DNA of 62,917 nt from Parafilimonas sp. Its GTDB lineage: Bacteria > Bacteroidota > Bacteroidia > Chitinophagales > Chitinophagaceae. Positions 54,786 through 62,917 of the stretch are shown piece after piece; within the stretch, counting starts at the first letter, position 1, and each line of letters starts with the position of its first letter. The translations under genes were made by a program, and so were the position numbers. The DNA lies in contig JAFMEZ010000006.1 of the NCBI GenBank assembly GCA_017856455.1, positions 1-62,917 on the forward strand, in the 5' to 3' direction. Under the pieces are notes generated by a model. The model saw only the letters and a list, made by a program, of their open reading frames with translations, was not told where the DNA came from and made no database searches.

Positions 54786-56351
54786 TTATCTGGCCACATT
54801 TACTGCTCTTTTTTCACGAATAACGGTGACCCTGATCTGCCCTGGATAGGTCATTTCAGTCTGGATTTTCTGGGCCATTTCAAAGCTCAGTTTTTCGCTG
54901 TCTCCATCCGTTACCTTGTCGGCCTCCACAATCACGCGCAATTCTCTACCAGCCTGAATGGCATATGCTTTTTCCACTCCATTGTAGGTCATGGCAAGGT
55001 TTTCCAAATCTTTGATGCGCTGGATGTATTGCTGCATGATTTCACGGCGGGCACCCGGACGCGCTCCGCTGATGGCGTCGCATGCCTGAATAATGGGTGA
55101 AATAACATATTGCATTTCTGTCTCATCATGGTGAGCTGCAATGGCATTGACAACAGCAGGATTCTCTCCGTATTTTTCAGCCAACTTACCCCCAAGAAGA
55201 GCATGGCTCAATTCGGTTTCCTCATCAGGCACCTTTCCAATGTCATGTAAAAGTCCTGCGCGTTTGGCCAGCTTTGGATTGAGACCCAATTCCGATGCCA
55301 TGATGCCACATAGATTTGCAACCTCTCTGCTGTGCATGAGAAGGTTTTGACCATAAGATGATCTAAACCTCATCTTACCAACAATACGAACAAGCTCTTT
55401 GTGCAATCCGTGTATGCCAAGTTCGATAATGGTTCTTTCTCCAATTTCAATTACTTGCTCTTCTAATTGCTTACGTGTCTTTTCAACCACTTCTTCAATG
55501 CGGGCTGGATGGATCCTGCCATCGCTCACAAGACGCTGTAGCGATAAACGCGCAATTTCCCTTCTCAATGGGTCGAATGAGGAGAGAATGATTGCTTCGG
55601 GAGTATCATCCACTACCAAGTCAACACCAGTTGCTGCTTCAATGGCACGGATATTTCTTCCTTCTCTACCAATGATCTGCCCCTTGATTTCATCACTTTC
55701 CAGTTGAAACACTGTGACAGTGTTTTCAATGGTTTGCTCTGCAGCAGTTCTTTGGATGCTTTGGATGACGATTTTCCTTGCCTCTTTATTTGCTTTCTGG
55801 CGGGCTTCTTCAATGATTTCCTGTTGCAGAGAAAGTGCCCTGGTTTGCGCTTCTTGCTTAAGGCTTTCTATCAATTGTGCTTTTGCATCTTCTGCACTTA
55901 ATCCAGCAATTTTTTCCAGTTTACGGATATGCTCTTCCTGATGTTTTTCAAGTTCAGTCCGTTTTTGATTGACCACTTCGATCTGTCTGTTCAAATGGTC
56001 TTTAATAGAGTCATTTTCTTTGATTTGCTTATCGAGCTGTTCAGTTTTTTGGTTAATCGTTTGTTCCTTTTGCTTGATTCTGTTCTCTGCATCATTGACT
56101 TTGCGGTTTTTTTCCAAAACCTCTTTGTCATGCTCAGCCTTGAGTTGAACAAACTTTTCTTTAGCCTCCAGTAACCTTTCTTTTTTGAGATTTTCCGACT
56201 TTACATTGGCGTCTGCTAGTATTTGCTCTGCCTTTCTCTCTGCTTCCTCGATTTTTGCTTTTGAATTTTTACCGAAAATTTTACCCAAAAGGAGTCCTAA
56301 TACAATGGACACGATCCCTGTTATAATGGGTATGATGAGTTGCGATTCCAT
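54786..56351 (-). CDS. rny: Ribonuclease Y
   Basis: Membrane-anchored endoribonuclease that starts mRNA decay. 521 residues: N-terminal span ([19 protein letters not shown], near 4-22), a coiled coil from about 30 to 195 ([29 protein letters not shown] and on), a KH domain with [24 protein letters not shown] (near 230), and the HD domain with LLHDIGKV (near 363) and [11 protein letters not shown] (near 405). It sits between zapA and rplS on the same strand. Confidence 0.96.
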   Translation of the reverse strand: MESQLIIPIITGIVSIVLGLLLGKIFGKNSKAKIEEAERKAEQILADANVKSENLKKERLLEAKEKFVQLKAEHDKEVLEKNRKVNDAENRIKQKEQTINQKTEQLDKQIKENDSIKDHLNRQIEVVNQKRTELEKHQEEHIRKLEKIAGLSAEDAKAQLIESLKQEAQTRALSLQQEIIEEARQKANKEARKIVIQSIQRTAAEQTIENTVTVFQLESDEIKGQIIGREGRNIRAIEAATGVDLVVDDTPEAIILSSFDPLRREIARLSLQRLVSDGRIHPARIEEVVEKTRKQLEEQVIEIGERTIIELGIHGLHKELVRIVGKMRFRSSYGQNLLMHSREVANLCGIMASELGLNPKLAKRAGLLHDIGKVPDEETELSHALLGGKLAEKYGENPAVVNAIAAHHDETEMQYVISPIIQACDAISGARPGARREIMQQYIQRIKDLENLAMTYNGVEKAYAIQAGRELRVIVEADKVTDGDSEKLSFEMAQKIQTEMTYPGQIRVTVIREKRAVNVAR

Positions 56352-56429
56352 GAATAATTGTTTTTAGCTGTTTCATAATCAATCCCTTCGTATATTTTTC
56401 ATAAGGGGGCAATAGTTGACGAAGTTAAC

Positions 56430-56463
56430 AAAAAAAGCCCTAAAGCCCTCGTTAAAATTAGGG
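56430..56463 (-). terminator. Likely terminator of zapA
   Basis: On the minus strand CCCTAA directly at the zapA stop pairs with TTAGGG, closing a 14-base loop, and is followed by C and a T7 run (plus-strand A at 56430-56436). The stem is only 6 pairs, so this is less certain than the gldJ and rplS terminators. Confidence 0.55.
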
Positions 56464-56754
56464 TTACTTGCCTTGCAAGACCTTGTCAATAATTGACTCA
56501 ATCGATTGAAAATCAATGTTTGATGCATCTGATTGGGAGGAGCTATGCTGGGATGACTGTTCAGCTACAAAGGATAAGAGTACCATCGCAAGATAATCCT
56601 GCATGTCTTTTCCAGCATATTGCGATTTGTATGTGGTCAATTGGTCGTTGAGCTTTTTTGCCATTTTTCTGACGGATTCTTCTTCTGAAGCCTCAATTTT
56701 TATCCTATAGGTTCTGTCGCCAATCACAATATTTATTGGTATCAAATTTTGCAT
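56464..56754 (-). CDS. zapA: Cell division protein ZapA
   Basis: Cross-links FtsZ filaments at the division ring. 96 residues. The N-terminal beta part IPINIVIGDRTYRIKIEASEEESVRKMAKKLNDQLTTYKSQYAGKDMQDYLAMVLLSFVAE fits ZapA, the last segment being the conserved helix; the C-terminus is a serine-rich tail and a short helix. It is separated from the coiled-coil gene by 340 bases that carry a small gene on the opposite strand. Confidence 0.92.
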   Translation of the reverse strand: MQNLIPINIVIGDRTYRIKIEASEEESVRKMAKKLNDQLTTYKSQYAGKDMQDYLAMVLLSFVAEQSSQHSSSQSDASNIDFQSIESIIDKVLQGK

Positions 56755-56843
56755 TTTGTTAATTTATTTATATGTTTATACACATTTTATTCACTATCCT
56801 TCGAAGAGCCAGGTTTAATAAATCAAAAAACATTGTTTGCCAC

Positions 56844-57098
56844 ATGTTTGCCAAAACCAAAACTCCAACTTTCATCGACAACTTAACGGTTGAAATAGAT
56901 GATGTCATCTCTTCGCCATTGCATGTTGTCTTGCTTAGTGAAGATGGCAAAATATGCTGTAAAACGCAAAAGTTAATTTCCACAGCGAGTACTTCATTTT
57001 GTATAGAAGGACTCAGCGAACTGCCTTACGGTGTGTATACCTTACAATGTATTCAGGGTGATGAAATGGTGGAATGTAAAGCTGTAAAAAGAATCTAA
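56844..57098 (+). CDS. Free-standing T9SS C-terminal-domain-like small protein
   Basis: 84 residues from the ATG at 56844 (frame reaches 56772). From residue 24 on it reads like the C-terminal sorting domain of T9SS cargo: PLHVVLLSEDGKICCKTQK, then FCIEGLSELPYGVYTLQCI, then ECKAVKRI at the end, matching the usual pattern in which a strand ending in GK or GQ is followed by L-P-x-G-x-Y and a lysine-rich final strand. There is no signal peptide and no cargo before it; four cysteines are unusual for this domain. Antisense between zapA and the coiled-coil gene, overlapping the latter's end by 4 bases. It could be a cytoplasmic domain mimic or merely the same fold. Confidence 0.65.
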   Translation: MFAKTKTPTFIDNLTVEIDDVISSPLHVVLLSEDGKICCKTQKLISTASTSFCIEGLSELPYGVYTLQCIQGDEMVECKAVKRI

Positions 57099-57388
57099 TT
57101 CTGGTCGCCCAGTTGTGCAATGCACTTGTCAATTTCTTTAATGTATTCGTTGATCTTTTTTTCAAGAGCTGCCTTTGCCTCTTTGGATTCATCTGTCTCT
57201 GCCACTTTCAACATATTGAGTTGAAGTGTAAGCTGATCATTTTTTTCTTTTAGCAAACCAGCCTCATTGGCAGTTTCCTGCAATGATTTTTTTAGACGAT
57301 CGTTTTCTTTCATCAAAGCGTTATGCTTTTCTACAAGCAAAGTCAGTTTATCTTGTATTCTTTTAATATGTTCTTGAGTTGTTGACAT
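57095..57388 (-). CDS. Small coiled-coil protein (ZapB-like)
   Basis: 97 residues, almost wholly heptad-patterned coiled coil (RIQDKLTLLVEKHNALMKENDRLKKSL, then LLKEKNDQLTLQLNMLKVA and EAKAALEKKINEYIKEIDKCI). Sequence is too simple for a firm family. Position next to pheT and near zapA, common in Bacteroidota, suggests a division-ring partner of ZapA, like ZapB of E. coli. It directly follows pheT (stop/start at 57388) and shares 4 bases with the opposite-strand small gene. Confidence 0.75.
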   Translation of the reverse strand: MSTTQEHIKRIQDKLTLLVEKHNALMKENDRLKKSLQETANEAGLLKEKNDQLTLQLNMLKVAETDESKEAKAALEKKINEYIKEIDKCIAQLGDQN

Positions 57389-59814
57389 TATTTTCTGATC
57401 TCTGCCTGGAATTGTTTTTCTAATTGTAAGATAATCTTTTGCATCATTTTCTCAATCTCCTCATCTTTCATGGTTTTGGATTCATCCATAAATGTAAAAT
57501 TCATGGCAAGTGATTGTTTGTTGTTTCCAAGTTTTTCACTCTTGAATACATCAAATAGCCTGAATCCTTTAAGTTGAGGAATGGATAATGAAGATAATGT
57601 TTTTTCAATTTCTCCATAAGTCAGCTGATTGCTGGCAACGAATGATAAATCACGCTGTACTGCAGGAAATTTTGAAATCTCTTTATAGCGCAACACATGT
57701 TTTTTGGAATTTTCCACCCAGTTTTTCCAATGGATATCAGCAAACCAAACGGTAACTTTAATATCAAAGTTTTTCAATACTTGATCAGTTGGTTTTGCAA
57801 TACGAACCAGCAATTGATTATTTACTTTTCCCTCAAGCAAAACATCATATTTTTCATCACTTGCAATGGTATATACAAGTCCTGATATACCTGATTGTTG
57901 TTCCAGTGATTTGAGCACGCCTTTCAAAAAATACAGATCAGCATCTACTTCTTTGTTGTTCCAAGATGCAGATTGGATAACCCCTGTTGTGAATAAAGCA
58001 AGATGATCTTCCTCTGTATAATTGTTGTTTGAAAGCTGGTAAGTCTTTCCAAATTCAAACAACTTAAGATGTTCGTTTTTATGATTGATGTTTCTGGCAA
58101 TCGTTTCGAGTCCGGTTTCCATCATTGTTAAACGCAACATATCAAGTTCGGAGCTCAGGTTGTTCAGCATTTTTACTGCACCATTGAGTTCTGTAGCTGA
58201 ATAATGTTTGCTGTTGGTGATTGAATTGTTCAGCATTTCATCAAAGCCCATGCCGTTCAGCAGAGCAGATGTTTTTTCACGCAATGAAAAATCACTCATG
58301 CTATTTGATGCAGCAGGTGTGATGGTGATACTTGATGGGATTTCTATATTGTCAAATCCATCTATTCTCATGATTTCCTCCACCAGATCAGCTTGAATAT
58401 GTACATCTGTTTTATGGGTTGGAACTTTTAGTGTTATGCTTTCTGGGGTTTCATCCATTTTCTCAAATCCCATATCCAGCAAAATGCTTTTGATGATAGA
58501 TGACTCATATGATTTACCTGAGAGCTTTTGAACATATTTGTATTCAAGCTTTATGGTTGGTTGTACAACAGGTAATGGATATTCATCTATGATGGAAGAT
58601 TCCAGTTTCCCTCCAGCTATTTCTATGATCAGTTGTGTGGCTTTCTTTAGTACTTCTAAAGTTTCTCCGATGTCAACACTTTTTTCAAAATGCATTGCTG
58701 CATCCGTTCTGAGTTGATGACCGAATGAAGACTTTCGGATACTCACTGGATGAAACCAAGCACTTTCAAGAAATATATTCTTTGTATTTGATGAAACTCC
58801 TGAATTGAATCCACCAAATACACCGCCTATACACATCGGATTATGCTCGCCATCACAAATCATTAAATCTGAATCAAATAGTTTTCTTTCTTTTTCATCT
58901 AAGCTTTTGAAAATTGTTCCTTTAGGTAGATTTTTAACACGAATGGTTGAGCCATTTATTTTATCAGCATCAAAGGCATGCAATGGCTGTCCTGTATCAT
59001 GCAAAATATAGTTGGTAATATCTACTATTGAATTGATAGGTCTTTGTCCAATTGCTTTCAAACGCTGCTGCATCCATATTGGCGAGGATGTTATGGTAAC
59101 ATCAGCAATATAAGCACCGGCATATCTTCTACAGTCGTGTTGATTTTCAATAATTACCTTAATTGGACATGGATGATTTGCATTTGAAGAAGCAGTCTTT
59201 AATTTAATGATAGGTTTCAACGCACTTCCTTCATGGTGATTCAACCATGTACAAATATCACGGGCAACACCATAATGACTCATGGCATCACTTCTGTTTG
59301 GAGTTAATCCAACAGAGATGATATGATCTTCATAGGTATTGAAAAGCGAAGAGACTTTTATACCAACTGGTGTTTCACCAGGAAGAATTTTTATTCCGTT
59401 GTGATCAGTGCCTAATCCAATTTCATCTTCAGCACAAATCATTCCCATGCTTTCTACTCCTCTGATTTTAGCAGCCTTCATGGTAATTGGTTCGCCTGCA
59501 GTTGGATAAATGGTTGTGCCAACTGTTGCAACAATCACTTTTTGACCAACTGCTACATTGGGTGCACCACAGACAATTTGTAACGCATCACCAGATCCTG
59601 TATTCACTGTTGTAACGGAAAGTCTGTCGGCATTGGGATGTTTTTCCACTGTCAAAACTTCTCCGGTTATTAATCCTTCAAGGTTGCCCTTGATTTCCTG
59701 GTATGCTTCATATCCCTCCACTTCCAATCCAATGGAATTAAGGATCAAATTCAATTTTTCATGTGGAATAGGTTGCTGAAAATAATCCATCAACCATTTG
59801 TAAGAAATTGTCAT
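57388..59814 (-). CDS. pheT: Phenylalanyl-tRNA synthetase beta chain
   Basis: Charges tRNA-Phe with PheS. 808 residues with the normal domain order: N-terminal segments, EMAP/tRNA-binding OB fold (about 40-150; GLITGEVLTVEKHPNADRLSVTTV, IVCGAPNVAVGQKVIVATVG), B3/B4 editing domain (near 210-390), B5 (near 400-475), core (near 500-690) and the C-terminal FDX-ACB domain (SKFPAVQRDLSFVASNQLTYGEI near 720). pheS is not in this window. Upstream lies a structured-looking 191-base gap shared with dnaB. Confidence 0.96.
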   Translation of the reverse strand: MTISYKWLMDYFQQPIPHEKLNLILNSIGLEVEGYEAYQEIKGNLEGLITGEVLTVEKHPNADRLSVTTVNTGSGDALQIVCGAPNVAVGQKVIVATVGTTIYPTAGEPITMKAAKIRGVESMGMICAEDEIGLGTDHNGIKILPGETPVGIKVSSLFNTYEDHIISVGLTPNRSDAMSHYGVARDICTWLNHHEGSALKPIIKLKTASSNANHPCPIKVIIENQHDCRRYAGAYIADVTITSSPIWMQQRLKAIGQRPINSIVDITNYILHDTGQPLHAFDADKINGSTIRVKNLPKGTIFKSLDEKERKLFDSDLMICDGEHNPMCIGGVFGGFNSGVSSNTKNIFLESAWFHPVSIRKSSFGHQLRTDAAMHFEKSVDIGETLEVLKKATQLIIEIAGGKLESSIIDEYPLPVVQPTIKLEYKYVQKLSGKSYESSIIKSILLDMGFEKMDETPESITLKVPTHKTDVHIQADLVEEIMRIDGFDNIEIPSSITITPAASNSMSDFSLREKTSALLNGMGFDEMLNNSITNSKHYSATELNGAVKMLNNLSSELDMLRLTMMETGLETIARNINHKNEHLKLFEFGKTYQLSNNNYTEEDHLALFTTGVIQSASWNNKEVDADLYFLKGVLKSLEQQSGISGLVYTIASDEKYDVLLEGKVNNQLLVRIAKPTDQVLKNFDIKVTVWFADIHWKNWVENSKKHVLRYKEISKFPAVQRDLSFVASNQLTYGEIEKTLSSLSIPQLKGFRLFDVFKSEKLGNNKQSLAMNFTFMDESKTMKDEEIEKMMQKIILQLEKQFQAEIRK

Positions 59815-60005
59815 GCCGCAAAGATAAGGTAAGGCCCCAATTGTTAATAGTTGAGCATATCATGTCAATAACCATGAATTTTATGTGAACACCATTGTGA
59901 ATACCCTGTTACCAACAATTGTTTTTTTAAAATGGGGTCCCTTTAGGCCGCTCGTCTTATATTCGCTCTCTGGTCATATTTTTTATAACTGAGAAGTAGT
60001 GTTAC

Positions 60006-61565
60006 ATGGATTCAACAAATTTGAATAGAGACAGAAGGAACAGGAGGAAAACAACAGGTGATTTTAATGCGTTGGCATATGGGAAAGTGCCTCCTCAATC
60101 CAGGGAATTGGAAGAGGCAGTTTTGGGCGCCATCATGTTGGAAAGAGCGGCTTTTGATATTGTAATCAACATCTTAAAGCCTGAATGCTTTTATGTAGAG
60201 TCTCACCAAACCATTTTTCGTGCTATTGTAAGATTGAATGCTGAAAGCAAGCCGATTGATTTGCTGACTGTAGTGGAAGAGCTAAAGGCAATGGAAGCAT
60301 TGGAGCAGGTGGGCGGGCCATACTATATTTCTAAGCTTACCAATGCAGTTGTTTCTGCTGCGAATATTGAAGCACATGCAAGAATTGTTCAGGAGAAATT
60401 TATTCAGCGTGAATTGATCAGGATCAGCAGCGAGATCATCACAGATGCATACGATGATTCAACAGATGTATTTGATCTATTGGATAGTGCAGAACAAAAG
60501 TTGTTTGAAATAGCAAACGATCAATTAAAGAAAGAATTTGATACGCTTGGCAAAAGTGTAATGGATACTTTGAACCGCATTGATGAAATGCGTGCAAAAA
60601 ATGAGGACATCACTGGTGTTCCTTCTGGGTTTCCAACATTAGATCGCACTACATATGGTTGGCAAAAATCCGATCTGATTATTCTTGCGGCTCGTCCATC
60701 TGTGGGTAAAACTGCATTTGCTTTGAACCTGGCACGCAATGCTGCAATGCATTCAACAAAACCTACATCTGTTGCAGTGTTCAGCTTGGAGATGAGTACC
60801 AGTCAGTTGGTACAAAGAATTCTGTCTGCAGAAAGTGAAATTTGGTTGGAGAAAATTTCACGTGGACGAATGGAAGATCATGAGATGCAGCAACTTTACA
60901 AGAAAGGAATTGAACCACTTACAAATGCAAAGATATTTATCGATGATTCTGCTGCACTCAACATTTTCGAACTGCGTGCAAAATGCAGAAGATTAAAAAG
61001 TTTACATGATGTAGGTCTTATCATCATTGACTATTTGCAGTTGATGAGCGGCTCAAGTGAAAACAGAAATTCAAACAGAGAACAGGAGATCAGCACCATT
61101 TCAAGAAACTTGAAGCAATTGGCAAAAGAATTGCAAGTTCCAATTATTGCACTAAGTCAATTGAGCAGGGAAGTAGAAAAAAGAAAAGAAAGTAACAAGA
61201 TTCCTCAACTGTCAGATCTTAGAGAATCTGGTGCAATTGAACAAGATGCCGATATGGTAATGTTCCTTTATCGTCCAGATTATTACGATATCACCACAAA
61301 TGATATGGGAGAGGATACCAAGGGTGATGTTTATGTAAAAATTGCAAAGCATCGTAACGGCTCATTAGAAACCATCAAGCTTAAAGCAAAGCTTTACATA
61401 CAAAAATTCGAAGAACAGGAAAGCATCGAACCTTTTGGTAAAGGATTTCCTCAGGGCGGAAGCTGGAGGCCAGTTGCTGATGATGAAGGGGCAAAACTAT
61501 TTATCCAAAAAGGCAGTCGAATGAATGACGAGTCTGATGCAGATCCTATGGATACCCCATTCTAA
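60006..61565 (+). CDS. dnaB: Replicative DNA helicase DnaB
   Basis: Ring helicase at the replication fork. 519 residues. N-terminal DnaB domain (SRELEEAVLGAIMLERAAFDIVINIL near 32-57; FYVESHQTIFRAI), then the RecA-like domain: GVPSGFPTLDRTTYGWQKSDLIILAARPSVGKTAFALNLA (Walker A near 233-240), FSLEMSTSQLVQRIL, IIIDYLQLMSG, ALSQLSREVEKRKESN and SDLRESGAIEQDADMVMFLYR. No intein is seen. The tail (after about 465) is a Bacteroidota-type extension. rsmE follows 17 bases on. Confidence 0.96.
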   Translation: MDSTNLNRDRRNRRKTTGDFNALAYGKVPPQSRELEEAVLGAIMLERAAFDIVINILKPECFYVESHQTIFRAIVRLNAESKPIDLLTVVEELKAMEALEQVGGPYYISKLTNAVVSAANIEAHARIVQEKFIQRELIRISSEIITDAYDDSTDVFDLLDSAEQKLFEIANDQLKKEFDTLGKSVMDTLNRIDEMRAKNEDITGVPSGFPTLDRTTYGWQKSDLIILAARPSVGKTAFALNLARNAAMHSTKPTSVAVFSLEMSTSQLVQRILSAESEIWLEKISRGRMEDHEMQQLYKKGIEPLTNAKIFIDDSAALNIFELRAKCRRLKSLHDVGLIIIDYLQLMSGSSENRNSNREQEISTISRNLKQLAKELQVPIIALSQLSREVEKRKESNKIPQLSDLRESGAIEQDADMVMFLYRPDYYDITTNDMGEDTKGDVYVKIAKHRNGSLETIKLKAKLYIQKFEEQESIEPFGKGFPQGGSWRPVADDEGAKLFIQKGSRMNDESDADPMDTPF

Positions 61566-61582
61566 CGATTCTGAATATTCTC

Positions 61583-62284
61583 ATGAACAGCGATAAACCA
61601 CTGTTTTATCAGTCAAATCTCTCTATTGATCAGCAAAACCAATTGCTGGATGAGGAGACGAGAAAGCATGTTGTTACAGTTTTGAGAATGAAAGAGGGTG
61701 ATGCATTCACTGTTACAAACGGAGCTGGTCTGTCTGCAAATGCGGTACTTCAAAAAATTGATAAGAAACAAGCAGTTGTAATGCTTGATGAGTTTCAGCA
61801 ACATGAAAGAAAGGGTAATCGGATTACGCTGGGTATTTCACTCTTGAAAAACAATACAAGATTTGAATGGATGTTGGAGAAAGTTACTGAGTTGGGTGTA
61901 TTTGAAATTTTTCCTCTTTTGTTGGATAGAACAGAGCGACAGCATTTTCGTAAAGAAAGATTTGAGCAAATTATACGAAGTGCATCATTACAATCAGAGC
62001 AATATTTTTTCCCATTCCTTCATGAGCCTATCAATTTGAGTCAACTTTTGCAAAAAGGTGAATTGCCAATAACTCGAATGATTGCGCATTGTTATTCAAC
62101 TGAAAAGAAATCCATTAAAAAAAATTCTGCTGATACAATTTTACTCATTGGACCAGAAGGTGATTTTACTGAAGATGAAATACAACTGGCAATGGAAAAT
62201 CAATTTATACCTGTTGAAATGGGGGCAACAAGACTTCGTACGGAAACTGCAGGGATAGTGGGTGTTGCGTTGCTAAGAGGATAA
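61583..62284 (+). CDS. rsmE: 16S rRNA (uracil(1498)-N(3))-methyltransferase
   Basis: Methylates U1498 of 16S rRNA in the assembled 30S subunit. 233 residues. The N-terminal PUA-like domain has LDEETRKHVVTVLRMKEGDAFTVTNGAG near 22-50. The SPOUT (trefoil knot) methylase follows: LGISLLKNNTRFEWMLEKVTELGVFEIFPLLLDRTE, ILLIGPEGDFTEDEIQLA near 190-207 and GATRLRTETAGIVGVALL at the end, which forms the SAM-binding knot. Probably cotranscribed with dnaB. Its last 12 bases overlap the convergent pyrD end. Confidence 0.95.
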   Translation: MNSDKPLFYQSNLSIDQQNQLLDEETRKHVVTVLRMKEGDAFTVTNGAGLSANAVLQKIDKKQAVVMLDEFQQHERKGNRITLGISLLKNNTRFEWMLEKVTELGVFEIFPLLLDRTERQHFRKERFEQIIRSASLQSEQYFFPFLHEPINLSQLLQKGELPITRMIAHCYSTEKKSIKKNSADTILLIGPEGDFTEDEIQLAMENQFIPVEMGATRLRTETAGIVGVALLRG

Positions 62285-62917
62285 TATTTTTTTGACAATA
62301 CCCGGACCAACATAAATGAATCCTGTCCACACTTGCACCAAAGAAGCTCCTAAGTTTATTTTTTCTTGATAATCTTCTTTTGTAAAAACTCCACCGCTTG
62401 CAATGACGGGGATCTTATGTTCTGTAAGTGTTACTAGTTCTTTCAAAACCTCATTTGATTTTTCTTTTAAAGGTTTTCCACTCAGCCCACCTGCACCAAT
62501 TTGATCAGCTTGAACTTGTCCGGATGAACCAAGTGGACTTCTGTCGATTGTTGTATTGCTGGAAACCAATCCGTCTAATTTTACTTCTTTGCAAATTGAT
62601 GCAATGTCTTGCAATTGTTCTTTGGTAAGATCAGGAGCAATTTTTAATAGGAGGGGTTTTGGGTTTGGCTTTAATTGATTTTCATGTTGAAGCTTTTGCA
62701 GAATATTAAGCAAAGCATCTTTTTCTTGAAGCGCTCTTAATCCGGGTGTATTTGGTGAGCTTACATTCACAACAAAATAGTCGACTACGTCAAAAAGCTT
62801 GTTGAAGCAAATCACATAATCTCTCCAGGCCTCTTCATTTGGAGTGATTTTGTTTTTTCCAATATTTCCTCCTATGATCATTCTCCCTTCTCCCTTTTCC
62901 CTTCTCCCTTCTCCCTT
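62273..62917 (-). CDS. pyrD: Dihydroorotate dehydrogenase (quinone, class 2), C-terminal part
   Basis: Oxidises dihydroorotate to orotate in pyrimidine synthesis, using FMN and membrane quinone. Only the last two thirds are in the window. IIGGNIGKNKITPNEEA, VVDYFVVNVSSPNTPGLRALQ (with the class 2 catalytic Ser), LLLKIAPDLTKEQ, GLVSSNTTIDR, GAGGLSGKPLKEKS and PVIASGGVF are all as expected. The ATG at 62881 is not a likely start, since the FMN-binding front half would be missing. The frame stays open to the window edge through a heptanucleotide repeat coding basic and glycine residues. Confidence 0.93.
   Translation of the reverse strand, partial: KGEGRREKGEGRMIIGGNIGKNKITPNEEAWRDYVICFNKLFDVVDYFVVNVSSPNTPGLRALQEKDALLNILQKLQHENQLKPNPKPLLLKIAPDLTKEQLQDIASICKEVKLDGLVSSNTTIDRSPLGSSGQVQADQIGAGGLSGKPLKEKSNEVLKELVTLTEHKIPVIASGGVFTKEDYQEKINLGASLVQVWTGFIYVGPGIVKKILSS
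62882..62917. repeat. Heptanucleotide tandem repeat inside pyrD
   Basis: Five units of TCTCCCT on the plus strand (third unit TTTCCCT) run from 62882 to 62916 and the next base continues the pattern off the window. On the coding strand this is AGGGAGA repeated, read in frame as a Gly/Glu/Arg/Lys stretch just before the conserved IIGGNIGKNK. Because the unit is 7 bases, gain or loss of one unit shifts the frame. Confidence 0.85.

Noticed and set aside
56352-56463. Possible 6S RNA beside zapA, as in Proteobacteria
   Set aside because: Only 112 bases, filled by the zapA terminator and the rny upstream region; I could not draw the closed stem and open bubble expected of 6S RNA.
62273-62881. A complete short pyrD starting at the ATG at 62881
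   Set aside because: The product would lack the membrane-binding and front FMN-barrel part; the open frame continues upstream to the window edge, so this is an internal Met.
1-62917. CRISPR arrays, insertion sequences, phage genes, restriction or other defence systems
   Set aside because: I looked for repeat-spacer patterns, transposase motifs, terminal inverted repeats and known defence domains and saw none; gene content is core metabolism and envelope functions throughout.

Overview
The window looks like a chromosomal housekeeping segment from a member of the Bacteroidota, most probably family Chitinophagaceae. The signs are a low-GC genome with almost no Shine-Dalgarno sequences; several promoter elements of the Bacteroidota type (TAnnTTTG at -7); a type IX secretion/gliding block (gldJ, porU, porV, and porX elsewhere); the fused lpxC-fabZ gene; bacillithiol synthesis by bshA; and DUF4292/DUF4293 proteins. 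Genus cannot be settled from the sequence alone. I see no insertion sequence, prophage, integron, CRISPR array or rRNA operon. The only RNA gene is one tRNA-Leu(UAG). Genes are densely packed. The only gene-to-gene distance on one strand above 300 bases (pheT-side coiled-coil gene to zapA) is occupied by a small gene on the opposite strand.

Layout. 1-4.8 kb: tail of an altronate dehydratase gene, then leftward fbaA, a DUF983 protein, murF and gldJ. 4.9-12.7 kb: rightward run porU-porV-ispF-dut-DUF4292 lipoprotein-envC-like. 12.7-19 kb: bshA, a secreted M28 peptidase, an RsmI-like methylase with an EI24 membrane protein, a DASS transporter and upp. 19-24 kb: anmK, a Tat-exported sugar isomerase-like protein and uvrA. 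24-30.4 kb: an ECF sigma factor facing a leftward group (secreted unknown protein, membrane protein, purQ, separate DsbD N-domain protein, dsbD). 30.6-39.6 kb: kup, then a leftward lipid A group (HD hydrolase-lpxD-lpxC/fabZ-lpxA-ABC ATPase-glyA-DUF4293). 39.7-43.2 kb: porX, a small conserved unknown, an MBL-fold hydrolase and a helix-hairpin-helix protein. 43.2-47.4 kb: leftward tRNA-Leu-tig-clpP-clpP-clpX protein quality control block. 47.5-51.6 kb: relA/spoT, purA, a very acidic protein. 51.6-59.8 kb: leftward pheT-coiled coil-zapA-rny-rplS-tatA-gatA-lytic transglycosylase. 60-62.9 kb: dnaB, rsmE and a pyrD that runs off the right end.

Themes. Envelope biogenesis dominates: T9SS components and their regulator PorX, lipid A synthesis, peptidoglycan synthesis, recycling and cleavage (murF, anmK, EnvC-like, lytic transglycosylase), Tat export and periplasmic disulfide reduction. 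The points most worth a second look are: heptanucleotide repeats at both ends of the window, one of which runs in frame through pyrD; a tiny free-standing protein that resembles only the C-terminal sorting domain of T9SS cargo, lying antisense between cell-division genes; a DsbD system whose N-terminal cysteine pair appears to sit on a separate protein; a terminator-like hairpin upstream of kup; and promoters placed so close to start codons that the mRNAs would have almost no leader. No whole new multigene system is evident.
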